A DNA stretch of 64,000 nucleotides from Methylotenera sp. (lineage in GTDB: Bacteria > Pseudomonadota > Gammaproteobacteria > Burkholderiales > Methylophilaceae). Of the stretch, positions 1 through 8,932 are shown one piece after another. Positions within the stretch are counted from its first letter, which is position 1. Each line of letters begins with the position of its first letter. The translations under genes and the position numbers were made by a program. Below the pieces are notes generated by a model. The model searched no databases and was not told the origin of the DNA. It saw only the letters and a program-made list of their open reading frames with translations. Location of the stretch: contig NZ_JAQSCU010000010.1 in NCBI RefSeq assembly GCF_029945535.1, forward strand, positions 769,956-833,955, written 5' to 3'.

Positions 1-959
1 TCACATCCGCAAAAGAACTAATTACAGAAAGGTTCTCAAGTCCGTTTATATTTTCATTTTTTGTTTCATGGATTATATTCAATTACAAAGTTGCGATAAT
101 TACTTTCACAGATGTTTCTGATAGTTTTTCAATAGAAAACAAATTAAGCTTAATAAATTCAACATTAGTAAAATCAAGCTTAAGTGTTCCCTATGTGGAC
201 GTAGTGATTTTATTAAATGCTTTTGCATTACCTTTCATGGCAGCATGTTTCTATACCTTTATTTATCCATTTGCAGATTATTACATCACTAGATTTACTT
301 TAGACCGCAAGGTAAAGATTAGAAACGCGCGAGTATTATCTGAAGGGAAAATTGTATACAGCCAAAAAGACGTTCAAAAAATCTACCTTCAATACTCTGT
401 GGCAGAAAAGGATTTAACCTCACGCATTGAAAGAGCTGAAGTAACAGAAAACCAACTAAGAACTCAATTAGAAAGCCTAGAAAAGCTTATAGCGTCTCAA
501 AAATTAGCGGAAGATGAACGTATAAAATCAGAATCAGAAAAGTCTCAAAACGAATCTAATAAACCATTAGCTAAAAGTGAAACAATAGAAATGGAAAAGC
601 TAGCTAAAGATATTCAAACGTTTAAAGAGGTATCAATAGATGATTCACCTAAGATCAGGCGAATAACAATAACTAAAAAACAAATTTCCGAGCTAATTAA
701 TAACCTATCAAACGAGGAGCTAAAAGGAATTTCATTAATCGGTGAGGTCACCGCTGTCAAAAGCTCAGTCACTGTAAAAGATTTTTCAATGATTTCCTCT
801 CGAAATACATTAGATTCCTTAGTAGAAAGTGGTCTTGCTAGAATTACAACTGACTTATCTACATTGGAAAAAATTGTTAACCTTACAGGTTTAGGTAATC
901 AAATATATAAACAATTCAAAAATACAGCCCTAAAGCAGAGAGACTCTAGTTCAATTTAG
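1..959 (+). CDS. Membrane-anchored coiled-coil protein, 5' end outside window
   Basis: The reading frame is open from base 3 with no start codon before a GTG at 195, so the gene probably begins left of the window. The visible part encodes about 318 residues. The first residues include a hydrophobic stretch (about 15-36) and a second near 64-90 (LLNAFALPFMAACFYTFIY), so two membrane segments. A long charged, glutamine- and glutamate-rich coiled coil follows (about 125-200) and then a mixed C-terminal domain. I do not recognise a named domain. Proteins of this plan, with two N-terminal helices and a cytoplasmic coiled coil, are common in genomic islands without known function. It lies on the mobile-element side of the dif site. 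Its stop overlaps the 3' end of the convergent excisionase-like pseudogene. Confidence 0.7.
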   Translation, partial: TSAKELITERFSSPFIFSFFVSWIIFNYKVAIITFTDVSDSFSIENKLSLINSTLVKSSLSVPYVDVVILLNAFALPFMAACFYTFIYPFADYYITRFTLDRKVKIRNARVLSEGKIVYSQKDVQKIYLQYSVAEKDLTSRIERAEVTENQLRTQLESLEKLIASQKLAEDERIKSESEKSQNESNKPLAKSETIEMEKLAKDIQTFKEVSIDDSPKIRRITITKKQISELINNLSNEELKGISLIGEVTAVKSSVTVKDFSMISSRNTLDSLVESGLARITTDLSTLEKIVNLTGLGNQIYKQFKNTALKQRDSSSI

Positions 960-1139
960 TTGGAAATTTCAGCATACCCGGTCCACGCTTTCTAGAAGTA
1001 ATTTGTAGCGGCCAATTAATCAACCAACGACCATTCTCAAGTTTTTTTCCAGACATGCGCCCATTAGTTAGCAGCTGGCGAACTCTACGTTAATAGATAA
1101 GCGTTTTGCCACTTGTGCAGGTGTAACTTGCATAATCAT
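946..1139 (-). pseudogene. Frameshifted excisionase-like small HTH protein
   Basis: An ATG at 1139 starts MIMQVTPAQVAKRLSINV and then hits a stop after about 22 codons. Shifting frame by one base near 1085 restores RQLLTNGRMSGKK, then NGRWLINWPL and RKRGPGMLKFPTKLN, ending at a TAG at 946-948. The joined product (about 64 residues) has the short helix-turn-helix plus 'GRW-I' wing pattern of excisionase or MerR-like small DNA-binding proteins, which often control mobile elements. Its ATG overlaps the TGA of the upstream ribbon-helix-helix gene (ATGA), so the two were translationally coupled. The lesion is a single-base indel, and I cannot tell a true mutation from an assembly error. Confidence 0.5.
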
Positions 1140-1333
1140 TTAGCATTCAAACGACGCTGTAATTCGACCTCTTGCCTAAGTAAAAATGCTTCGTATTGCT
1201 CACAACGTAGCTTCATATCCCTACGCAATGCAACTGACAAATGAAAACCTTCAGATTGCGCATATTTTTGATAACGCTCAATCAACTCTGGTTCAATACG
1301 AATTTGTATTATCGAAGTTTTAGATTTAGTCAT
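1136..1333 (-). CDS. Small ribbon-helix-helix-like DNA-binding protein
   Basis: This encodes 65 residues beginning MTKSKTSIIQIRIEPELIER. The short beta-strand-like stretch (IIQIRIEP) followed by two predicted helices is the layout of Arc/MetJ-type ribbon-helix-helix repressors; this is a fold guess from pattern, with no named family. I chose the ATG at 1333, which has AAGGG upstream, over the longer non-ATG start at 1366, because the longer form would run into the perfect inverted repeat at 1356-1387. That repeat is a plausible autoregulatory operator. The stop overlaps the start of the excisionase-like pseudogene by ATGA. It probably regulates the mobile element. Confidence 0.55.
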   Translation of the reverse strand: MTKSKTSIIQIRIEPELIERYQKYAQSEGFHLSVALRRDMKLRCEQYEAFLLRQEVELQRRLNAK

Positions 1334-1355
1334 AAAAACCCTTAAAAATGTAGTT

Positions 1356-1387
1356 TGTAATGACAATGTATGTACAGTGTCATTACA
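1356..1387. promoter_or_regulatory. Candidate operator: 10-bp perfect inverted repeat
   Basis: TGTAATGACA (1356-1365) and TGTCATTACA (1378-1387) are perfect reverse complements around a 12-bp centre that itself contains TGTACA. The repeat lies 23-54 bases upstream of the ribbon-helix-helix gene start, where its promoter should be. Ribbon-helix-helix repressors usually bind such dyads to control their own operon. The operator role is an inference. Confidence 0.45.
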
Positions 1388-1700
1388 TTTAGCTGTTGAA
1401 TAGTGTCCGTAACCCGCATGGTTGCTTGTTCGTTTACAATGTGTCCGTAATATAAATTAAGGGACACACCTTCAGCCAAACCGCTTGAGGCGCTGGCGCG
1501 CCTCTGCGGTTTGTCTTAAGGTAGCCCATGAGTTAATAAAAAAGTCCTATTGGCGACTCTTGTAAATTCACAAATGCAGTCTACAGAGGAGGGCGCACAA
1601 ACAAATATATTAATGAGTGTGATTGCTTCGCAAGGCAACAGCATGGCTACGCCATGTTGCCAACGCTGGAGCGTTTCACAGAGAAAGTAGGGAGCTAACA
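1388..1700. other. Non-coding stretch rich in inverted repeats
   Basis: I see no credible gene here. It contains two copies of GTGTCCGTAA (1403-1412 and 1441-1450) and the strong hairpin described separately at 1477-1513. A second dyad spans 1634-1661 (GGCAAC...ATGGC pairing with GCCAT-GTTGCC, with a 3-base bulge), and a perfect short palindrome lies at 1662-1675 (AACGCT/AGCGTT). Such clusters are common around replication or packaging origins of small mobile elements, but nothing here identifies which. Confidence 0.5.
1477..1513. repeat. Strong G+C-rich hairpin in the mobile element
   Basis: CAAACCGC (1477-1484) pairs with GCGGTTTG (1506-1513). Inside it GAGGCGC (1487-1493) pairs with GCGCCTC (1498-1504) around a 4-base TGGC loop. 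Only a 2/1-base internal bulge breaks the 15-bp stem. It is far more G+C-rich than its surroundings. It could be a terminator for convergent transcription, a single-strand origin or a recombination structure. There is no U-tract on either side, which argues against a simple intrinsic terminator. Confidence 0.6.
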
Positions 1701-2126
1701 TCAACGCATACCCCCTTGAATGACTCTCAAATGCAGACGCTCGATAGGCACCCTTTTTACTTGCTTTGCCAACTCACGAGCTTTTTCTCTTTCTGCAATC
1801 CATATACGCGCCATTTGGAACATGTTTTGAATATAGAGCAACTCATGTGCTCTGAATTGACGACCAGTAGGGTTGTAGATTGAGCCGCCCCGAATAGACC
1901 AACCTTCCCATTCTTTACCAGGCAATTCGTAATTAGTTAAAACACGTAGTAACTTAAAAGACGCATAAGGAATGGTAGTTTTACCAGCTTCCCAATTATC
2001 AACAGTTTTTGGGCTGACATGTAGAAGCTCTGCGACGTTTTTTTGGCTTAAGCAAGCCATACGCCTTGCTAAAATAAAATCTTCAGCCAGAGGTGGGTAA
2101 AATCGCTTCGGTTTGTATTTAGGCAT
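1701..2126 (-). CDS. VC1465/XafT-family Xer recombination activation factor
   Basis: This encodes 141 residues starting MPKYKPKRFYPPLAEDF. The start is the ATG at 2126, preceded by AGGTG at the right spacing, rather than the GTG at 2135. The N-terminal half is a helix-turn-helix (LSQKNVAELLHVSPKTVDNW, about residues 26-45), followed by EAGKTTIPYASFKLLRVL and then ELPGKEW...GWSIRGGSIYNPTGR. This pattern matches the VC1465 family. Its relative XafT of the Vibrio TLC satellite phage activates XerCD recombination at dif, letting the phage integrate and excise without FtsK. A dif site lies only about 380 bases from the start codon, which fits that role. Family assignment is from memory of the signature; activity is inferred. 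Confidence 0.7.
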   Translation of the reverse strand: MPKYKPKRFYPPLAEDFILARRMACLSQKNVAELLHVSPKTVDNWEAGKTTIPYASFKLLRVLTNYELPGKEWEGWSIRGGSIYNPTGRQFRAHELLYIQNMFQMARIWIAEREKARELAKQVKRVPIERLHLRVIQGGMR

Positions 2127-2135
2127 AATAAGCAC

Positions 2136-2420
2136 CTAATGCAATGATTCTAGTGATTCAAGTTCTTCATATTTCTCAAAGAGCTTGTCACAAGTCAGTC
2201 CAATACAAACATCTGAAAACTTACTTAGATCAGATATCGCAGCGTGAGTATCGAAAGAAAAGCCAAAGAATTTTTCCGCGTGTTGAATAGAATTAATTAA
2301 AGGGGCTTGTAAAACTGGATTATTTATAAGACCATTGAAGACATCAATCGCAATCAAACATAGTTTGAGCTGCTCCTGTGTCAAATCTAGTTGCACCAAA
2401 TCTTGTGACAAGTTCACCAT
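2136..2420 (-). CDS. Hypothetical 94-residue protein of the dif-linked element
   Basis: The protein starts MVNLSQDLVQLDLTQEQLKL and has an ATG with a good ribosome site (CAGGAG) upstream. Its stop lies only 9 bases before the ATG of the XafT-like gene, so they form an operon and this gene is the promoter-proximal member. It is predicted mostly helical, with no signal peptide or membrane segment. Three cysteines (residues 21, about 71 and about 76) show no metal-binding spacing. I do not recognise a family. Its position between the dif site and the activation factor suggests an accessory role in the element's mobility or control. Confidence 0.6.
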   Translation of the reverse strand: MVNLSQDLVQLDLTQEQLKLCLIAIDVFNGLINNPVLQAPLINSIQHAEKFFGFSFDTHAAISDLSKFSDVCIGLTCDKLFEKYEELESLESLH

Positions 2421-2503
2421 TTGTATATCTCCTGATAAATGGTGAAAACCCGCGAGGGGACTTGCTAATCCGCCGATTACTATTCCGAAGCGATTATATC
2501 TTT

Positions 2504-2531
2504 ACTTCGTATAATGTATATTATGTAAAAT
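2504..2531. other. dif: dif site (XerC/XerD recombination site)
   Basis: The 28 bases read ACTTCGTATAA (XerC arm, 2504-2514), TGTATA (central region, 2515-2520) and TTATGTAAAAT (XerD arm, 2521-2531). The central hexamer equals the Escherichia coli dif core, and the XerD arm differs from the E. coli arm at a single base. The inner XerC arm also follows the consensus. This marks either the chromosomal dif at the replication terminus or the chromosome/element junction of an Xer-integrated element. The neighbouring XafT-type gene supports the second reading; both can be true at once. A second dif copy on the far side of the element would lie left of the window. Confidence 0.85.
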
Positions 2532-2555
2532 TAAATGTAATAATAGATTATCTAA

Positions 2556-2597
2556 TTTAAGTATCAGTCACCACTATTCTGATAACTGATACTTAAA
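2556..2597 (-). terminator. Hairpin after the DoxX gene
   Basis: TTTAAGTATCAGT (2556-2568) and ACTGATACTTAAA (2585-2597) form a perfect 13-bp stem with a 16-base loop, starting 3 bases after the DoxX-family stop codon. No strong U-tract follows, so termination may be weak. It could also insulate the gene from the dif region. Confidence 0.5.
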
Positions 2598-2599
2598 GT

Positions 2600-3118
2600 C
2601 TAATTAAATTTATTCTTAATTAGATGATCTACACTCAACTTACCTGCGCCACCAAACAGCAATGGTAAAAACATCATTAGGTAAATAAGTGGTAATTTGT
2701 AGTTACCAAATCCGTCGCCATCTTCGTCAACGATTCTGTAACCTTTGAGTAGCTCGCTTAAGTTGCTTACATGTTCAGGCCAATGCACGGCTGAGATTGC
2801 AACTATGGTGAGAATCATTAACGATATTGAGAAAAATCTTGTGGCAAAACCAAATGCTAGCGCAAACGCGCCAGTAATCTCAAAAAATGTTGAGATGCCC
2901 CAACTAATATCCGGTGGTAATAAATTGAATGGAAATGGAAAAGCTAAATCTGCAAACCAATTGGTACCGTGTAGTTTTTCAAAGCCAGACTCACCAAATT
3001 CCCATGCCAGTAGCAATCTTAAAAATAGTTGAGGTACACTTTCTGCTAGATTATTTAGTTGGTTGATACCAGCTTTATATAAATTTAAACCGCTGGAGAT
3101 TAAGTTTGTTGTACTCAT
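2600..3118 (-). CDS. DoxX-family integral membrane protein
   Basis: This encodes 172 residues with four hydrophobic segments (about 30-45, 75-95, 98-115 and 143-160). Characteristic DoxX features are LFLRLLLAWEFGESGFEKL near residue 30 and the late GGAGKLSVDHL tail. DoxX proteins are small inner-membrane proteins. Some act in thiosulfate:quinone oxidoreduction, in copper-binding RiPP maturation (the HvfX type) or in oxidative-stress complexes. Substrate cannot be told from sequence. It is the first chromosomal gene to the right of dif and is followed by a hairpin. It lies downstream of msrQ on the same strand with an 79-base gap, so it may be co-transcribed with the methionine sulfoxide repair genes. 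Confidence 0.8.
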   Translation of the reverse strand: MSTTNLISSGLNLYKAGINQLNNLAESVPQLFLRLLLAWEFGESGFEKLHGTNWFADLAFPFPFNLLPPDISWGISTFFEITGAFALAFGFATRFFSISLMILTIVAISAVHWPEHVSNLSELLKGYRIVDEDGDGFGNYKLPLIYLMMFLPLLFGGAGKLSVDHLIKNKFN

Positions 3119-3197
3119 TTTAAGTCCCTTGTTAATGTTTATTTGTTTCTATAATCATTAGTCGCGGAAAATTAAAATGACTTACAAAAAATTAAAA

Positions 3198-3845
3198 CTA
3201 AAGACTGTTTGTCTGAACTTTACTAGTTACTTTGGCTACTTTTATATATTTATAATAGATTCTAATGCCAAATAAAACCATTAATATACATGCATATAGA
3301 AGAGGTTCTCGAATATCTTTCTTAACTAGCCACCAAAAATGTACTATGGCTAAAATAGCTATTAAATAGACCAATTGATGTAGTTGTTTCCAGCGTTCAC
3401 GTAAGCGTTTCATCATGCTATTAGTAGATGTTAAGGCTAATGGAACACTTAATACGAACGCTGCAAAACCAACAAGAATGCGAGGATGTTTGGCGATGTC
3501 TTTAGTGATGTCTAGCCAATCGAATGCAAAGTCTAGCCACAAGTAAGTAATAATGTGTAAGCACACGTAAAAGAACATAAATAAGCCTAGCATACGCCTC
3601 ATTTGTATTTGCCATGCTCGTCCTGTGAGTAAGCGAATGGGCGTTAATGTGAGTGTTGCCAGTAACATAAATAGTGCCCAGAAGCCAGTTGAACGTTCGA
3701 TAAACTCGATTGGATTGGCACTTAAGTTATCTGCAACGCCTAGCCAAATTAAGCGCACTAATGGAATAAGGCATACGGTAAATACAAAGGCCTTAATCCA
3801 TGTGATTTGTTTCTTTGTTGGATTGTTTTTTAAAAAAGCTAACAT
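3198..3845 (-). CDS. msrQ: MsrQ, haem-binding membrane subunit of the MsrPQ methionine sulfoxide reductase
   Basis: A 215-residue protein with about six membrane helices, of the YedZ/ferric-reductase-like family. Conserved features are RRMLGLFMFFYVCLHIITYL with the haem-ligand histidine in helix three, and RERWKQLHQLVYLIAILAIVHFWW carrying two further histidines. MsrQ takes electrons from the quinone pool or a flavin reductase and passes them to periplasmic MsrP, which repairs oxidised methionines in envelope proteins. The gene starts 20 bases after the msrP stop, so the two form an operon in the usual msrP-msrQ order. Length is normal for the family. Confidence 0.92.
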   Translation of the reverse strand: MLAFLKNNPTKKQITWIKAFVFTVCLIPLVRLIWLGVADNLSANPIEFIERSTGFWALFMLLATLTLTPIRLLTGRAWQIQMRRMLGLFMFFYVCLHIITYLWLDFAFDWLDITKDIAKHPRILVGFAAFVLSVPLALTSTNSMMKRLRERWKQLHQLVYLIAILAIVHFWWLVKKDIREPLLYACILMVLFGIRIYYKYIKVAKVTSKVQTNSL

Positions 3846-3864
3846 GGTGATTACCTTAAGTACC

Positions 3865-4911
3865 TTAAAAGTTTTTACGTAAATCCATACCAGCGTACAT
3901 CTGCCCTACTTGATCTGCATAACCATTAAACATCTGTGTTTTAATGCGTCCAGCAAACAAGCCGCCACCAATGCGCTTTTCAGAAGACTGAGTCCAGCGT
4001 GGGTGCTCAACATTCGGGTTCACATTGGCATAAAAACCATATTCGTTTGGTCCTGCTTTCATCCAGCTTGAAACTGGCATTTTTTCAACGAAGCGAATCT
4101 TAACAATCGCTTTGGCGCCTTTAAAGCCGTATTTCCATGGGGTCACTAAGCGCATAGGTGCACCATTTTGATTAGGTAATTGTTCACCATATAAACCAAC
4201 TGCCATAATTGTCAGTGGATTCATCGCTTCATCCATACGCAAGCCTTCTACATAAGGCCAATCAAGCACTTGAAGGTTCTGACCAGGCATTTGCTGTTTA
4301 TCGGCTAAAGAGATAAATTCCACATATTTTGCATTAGAATTAGGCTCAGCCCATTTAATCAATTGCGCTAAAGGCAATCCTATCCAAGGAATCACCATGG
4401 ACCAGCCCTCTACGCAGCGCATGCGGTAGATGCGCTCTTCTAGCGGTGCTAGTTTATAAATATCTTCAATACTTATCGTTTTATTCTTTTTAACTTCACC
4501 TTCGATACTGACTGTCCAAGGATACGGTTTGAATAGTTTTGAGTTGATCGCAGGTTCGTTTTTATCTGTACCAAATTCATAATAGTTATTGTAGGTCGTG
4601 ACATCTTCATAAGCGGTGAGCTTTTCGCCCGCGCCATAAGTAGTTTTAGCATAGTTGGCGATTTTTTGATGAGCCCCAAAGGATGGCGCTTTAATAATAG
4701 CTGGGGCATTTGCACGCCCTATTAATCGACCTGCGCCCTCAGTGGTGCCAGAACTTACGGTGGCGGCTTTAAGTGGATTACTTAATAAGCCTGCAGCCGC
4801 ACCAGCAATTAAGCCAAATCCCGCTTTTTGAATGAACTCACGGCGATTGTCAAAAACAGTTTTAGGGGTAATTTCAGACGGTATGATGTCAGATTTTCTT
4901 TGAATAATCAT
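3865..4911 (-). CDS. msrP: MsrP, periplasmic molybdopterin methionine sulfoxide reductase
   Basis: A 348-residue protein of the sulfite-oxidase fold. A Tat signal is visible (NRREFIQKAGFGLIAGAAAG), so it is exported folded with its cofactor. The molybdenum-ligand cysteine lies in RMRCVEGWSMVIPW near residue 160, and the WKYGFKGAKAI motif in the C-terminal half is typical. It reduces methionine sulfoxide in periplasmic proteins with electrons from MsrQ. I chose the ATG at 4911 with GAGAG upstream; the longer TTG start at 4923 would use up the ribosome site. It leads the msrPQ operon. Confidence 0.93.
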   Translation of the reverse strand: MIIQRKSDIIPSEITPKTVFDNRREFIQKAGFGLIAGAAAGLLSNPLKAATVSSGTTEGAGRLIGRANAPAIIKAPSFGAHQKIANYAKTTYGAGEKLTAYEDVTTYNNYYEFGTDKNEPAINSKLFKPYPWTVSIEGEVKKNKTISIEDIYKLAPLEERIYRMRCVEGWSMVIPWIGLPLAQLIKWAEPNSNAKYVEFISLADKQQMPGQNLQVLDWPYVEGLRMDEAMNPLTIMAVGLYGEQLPNQNGAPMRLVTPWKYGFKGAKAIVKIRFVEKMPVSSWMKAGPNEYGFYANVNPNVEHPRWTQSSEKRIGGGLFAGRIKTQMFNGYADQVGQMYAGMDLRKNF

Positions 4912-5034
4912 GGCGGCTCTCAATTAAATGTGCAATTAAAAAATACTGATGAGATGTTACTGTTGCCTCTTAGTCTCCCCTGAATAGATTTCCTTACAAT
5001 ATATTCAACTAATTTTTTGTTTTTTACTTTGAAA

Positions 5035-5937
5035 TTAAAACAAACCTTTGGTTTCCTGATCTATCTCCGCATCCAAGGCCTTGTCATTAGTATTTTTAGC
5101 AATCAGTTTTGCGTTCTCAATCAGGCTTTTAGCTGTTGCAATATCACCTTTTGCAACTTTAACTTGCGCCAACACATAACTGCCCTGTGCTTCATAGTAG
5201 GCGCCGCCCTGCTCTTTGGCGAACTTGATGATTTTATTCAGTATATTTTCAGCGCTGGTGTAACTCTTGGTAATCACGTAATAACGGCCTAGCTCAACGC
5301 TAGAGTGGGCATATTGATCTAAAGTTCCAGCGGTATCGTGCATTAAATAGGCTTTAAGTTGGTATTCAACAGCCAAATCATTTTGATTCAATTTGTGATG
5401 GGTTGATGCAACTTTTTCGTAGCTTTCGCCACGTTCATTGTCGTTGGCGGCAAGCTTGGTACCCGCCATATACTCAGATAAAGCTTGAGCATACTGATTG
5501 CTTTCAAAATAAACATCACCCATTGAATTATGCGCAACACGTTCAAACGCTTGATTGCTGGCAGCTTTAGCATTTACCAGTGATTGCTGAAAACTTGCTA
5601 TCGCCGAATCATCTTGTTTGAGTGCGTGATAAGTGCGGCCTATCAGCAAAGTGGCGATGGTCTTGTCAAAAACGTCGGTTGATAAGTTATTTGCTTGTTT
5701 AAAAGACGATAACGCTAAGTCAAATTTTGTCGTTGCAGTCAAGGCGCGCCCCTGACAAATGAAAGCCTCAACCTCTTTATTATTGTTGCTTAATGCTTTC
5801 TCAGCTTGCTTCAAGGCAGTGACAGCATCGCCTTTATTCAGAGCTGATTTGCAAGCAGAAACTTCCGAACTTTCTGCATAAACATTATTTAAAAACAATG
5901 TGATAAAAATTGAACTTAAAGTAATTTGTAACTTCAT
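5035..5937 (-). CDS. Exported TPR-repeat protein
   Basis: 300 residues with a signal peptide (MKLQITLSSIFITLFLNNVYA, cleavage likely after YA). Tandem 34-residue tetratricopeptide-like helices cover the remainder, for example EVEAFICQGRALTATTKFDLA and later KVASTHHKLNQNDLAVEYQL, perhaps six repeats. TPR arrays mediate protein-protein contacts; an exported one probably scaffolds an envelope complex. I cannot name the partner. It sits alone between the msrPQ operon and cysQ on the same strand. The gaps of roughly 70-120 bases are compatible with either separate or shared transcription. It has no catalytic motifs. Confidence 0.75.
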   Translation of the reverse strand: MKLQITLSSIFITLFLNNVYAESSEVSACKSALNKGDAVTALKQAEKALSNNNKEVEAFICQGRALTATTKFDLALSSFKQANNLSTDVFDKTIATLLIGRTYHALKQDDSAIASFQQSLVNAKAASNQAFERVAHNSMGDVYFESNQYAQALSEYMAGTKLAANDNERGESYEKVASTHHKLNQNDLAVEYQLKAYLMHDTAGTLDQYAHSSVELGRYYVITKSYTSAENILNKIIKFAKEQGGAYYEAQGSYVLAQVKVAKGDIATAKSLIENAKLIAKNTNDKALDAEIDQETKGLF

Positions 5938-6004
5938 TTGTTGTTTATCTTTCTAGTTAATTCGCGCTAATTAATTCAGGTTTTATTTGACTGATTTACA
6001 GAAG

Positions 6005-6811
6005 TTATAAATAAACTGACCAGTCATGAACGCCATCACCTTTAGCAAAAAAGCTAGGATTCAATAAAGAATCTTTGGTGTTATAAAGCAATGAATGATT
6101 AGAAATATCCACTATATCGCCTCCCGCTTCCAGCAATACGCAATGTGCCGCTGCTGTGTCCCATTCTGAGGTAGGTCCTAACCTTGGATACACGTCCGCC
6201 AAACCTTCAGCCACTAAACAGATTTTTAGAGAGCTGCCCATGCTAATTAGTTCAGGCGCTACACCTGCGACGCTTTCTAAATTGCGCATGAATTGCTGCA
6301 TTTTTTCATTGGAGTGCGAACGACTAACTGCGACAGTTGGCTGTTTTAGATTTAATAATCGAGTATGGATACTTTGAGTGTGATTTGTTTCTAACTGCTT
6401 ATAAGCACCATGGCCGTGGCTGGCGTAATACAACAAGCCAGTCACTGGGGCGTACACGACGCCAAGCACAGGCTGATGGCGATCTATAAAGGCAATATTA
6501 ACGGTAAATTCACCATTTCTTTTGACGAACTCCCGCGTGCCATCCAAAGGGTCTATCAGCCAGTATTGTTGCCACTGGCGTCGCGTTTCAAAACCTATGG
6601 TGTCTGATTCTTCAGAAAGAATAGCAATATCTGGCGTGAGCTTGCTTAAAGCCTGAACAATCACTTGATGCGCGGCTAAATCAGCCTGAGTAAGCGGTGA
6701 GTTGTCATCTTTTTTAACGACATTAAAATCTGTTGAATATACCTGCATGATGGCGTCACCGGCGGCTTTCGCGATATCAATGACTTGCTCAAGATATTGA
6801 TGGTAGCTCAT
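6005..6811 (-). CDS. cysQ: CysQ, 3'(2'),5'-bisphosphate nucleotidase
   Basis: 268 residues of the inositol monophosphatase superfamily. The magnesium-binding signature WLIDPLDGTREFVKRNGEFT lies near residue 80-100, preceded by the EES motif (AILSEESD), and the second signature EWDTAAAHCVLLEAGG is near residue 215. CysQ hydrolyses 3'-phosphoadenosine 5'-phosphate (PAP) to AMP, preventing inhibition during sulfate assimilation. The start chosen is the ATG at 6811; a TTG at 6817 would lengthen it by two codons. It follows ligA by only 8 bases and is the last gene of the smc-zipA-ligA-cysQ run. Confidence 0.92.
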   Translation of the reverse strand: MSYHQYLEQVIDIAKAAGDAIMQVYSTDFNVVKKDDNSPLTQADLAAHQVIVQALSKLTPDIAILSEESDTIGFETRRQWQQYWLIDPLDGTREFVKRNGEFTVNIAFIDRHQPVLGVVYAPVTGLLYYASHGHGAYKQLETNHTQSIHTRLLNLKQPTVAVSRSHSNEKMQQFMRNLESVAGVAPELISMGSSLKICLVAEGLADVYPRLGPTSEWDTAAAHCVLLEAGGDIVDISNHSLLYNTKDSLLNPSFFAKGDGVHDWSVYL

Positions 6812-6819
6812 TAACAATC

Positions 6820-8889
<2,070 letters not shown>

Positions 8890-8932
8890 CTAGCAATGAG
8901 ATTACCAACATACTGATTAATTACGTAGTACG

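Noticed and set aside
1516..1704. A 62-codon minus-strand frame beside the XafT-like gene
   Set aside because: It covers the hairpin cluster and reads as cysteine-rich noise with no ribosome site.
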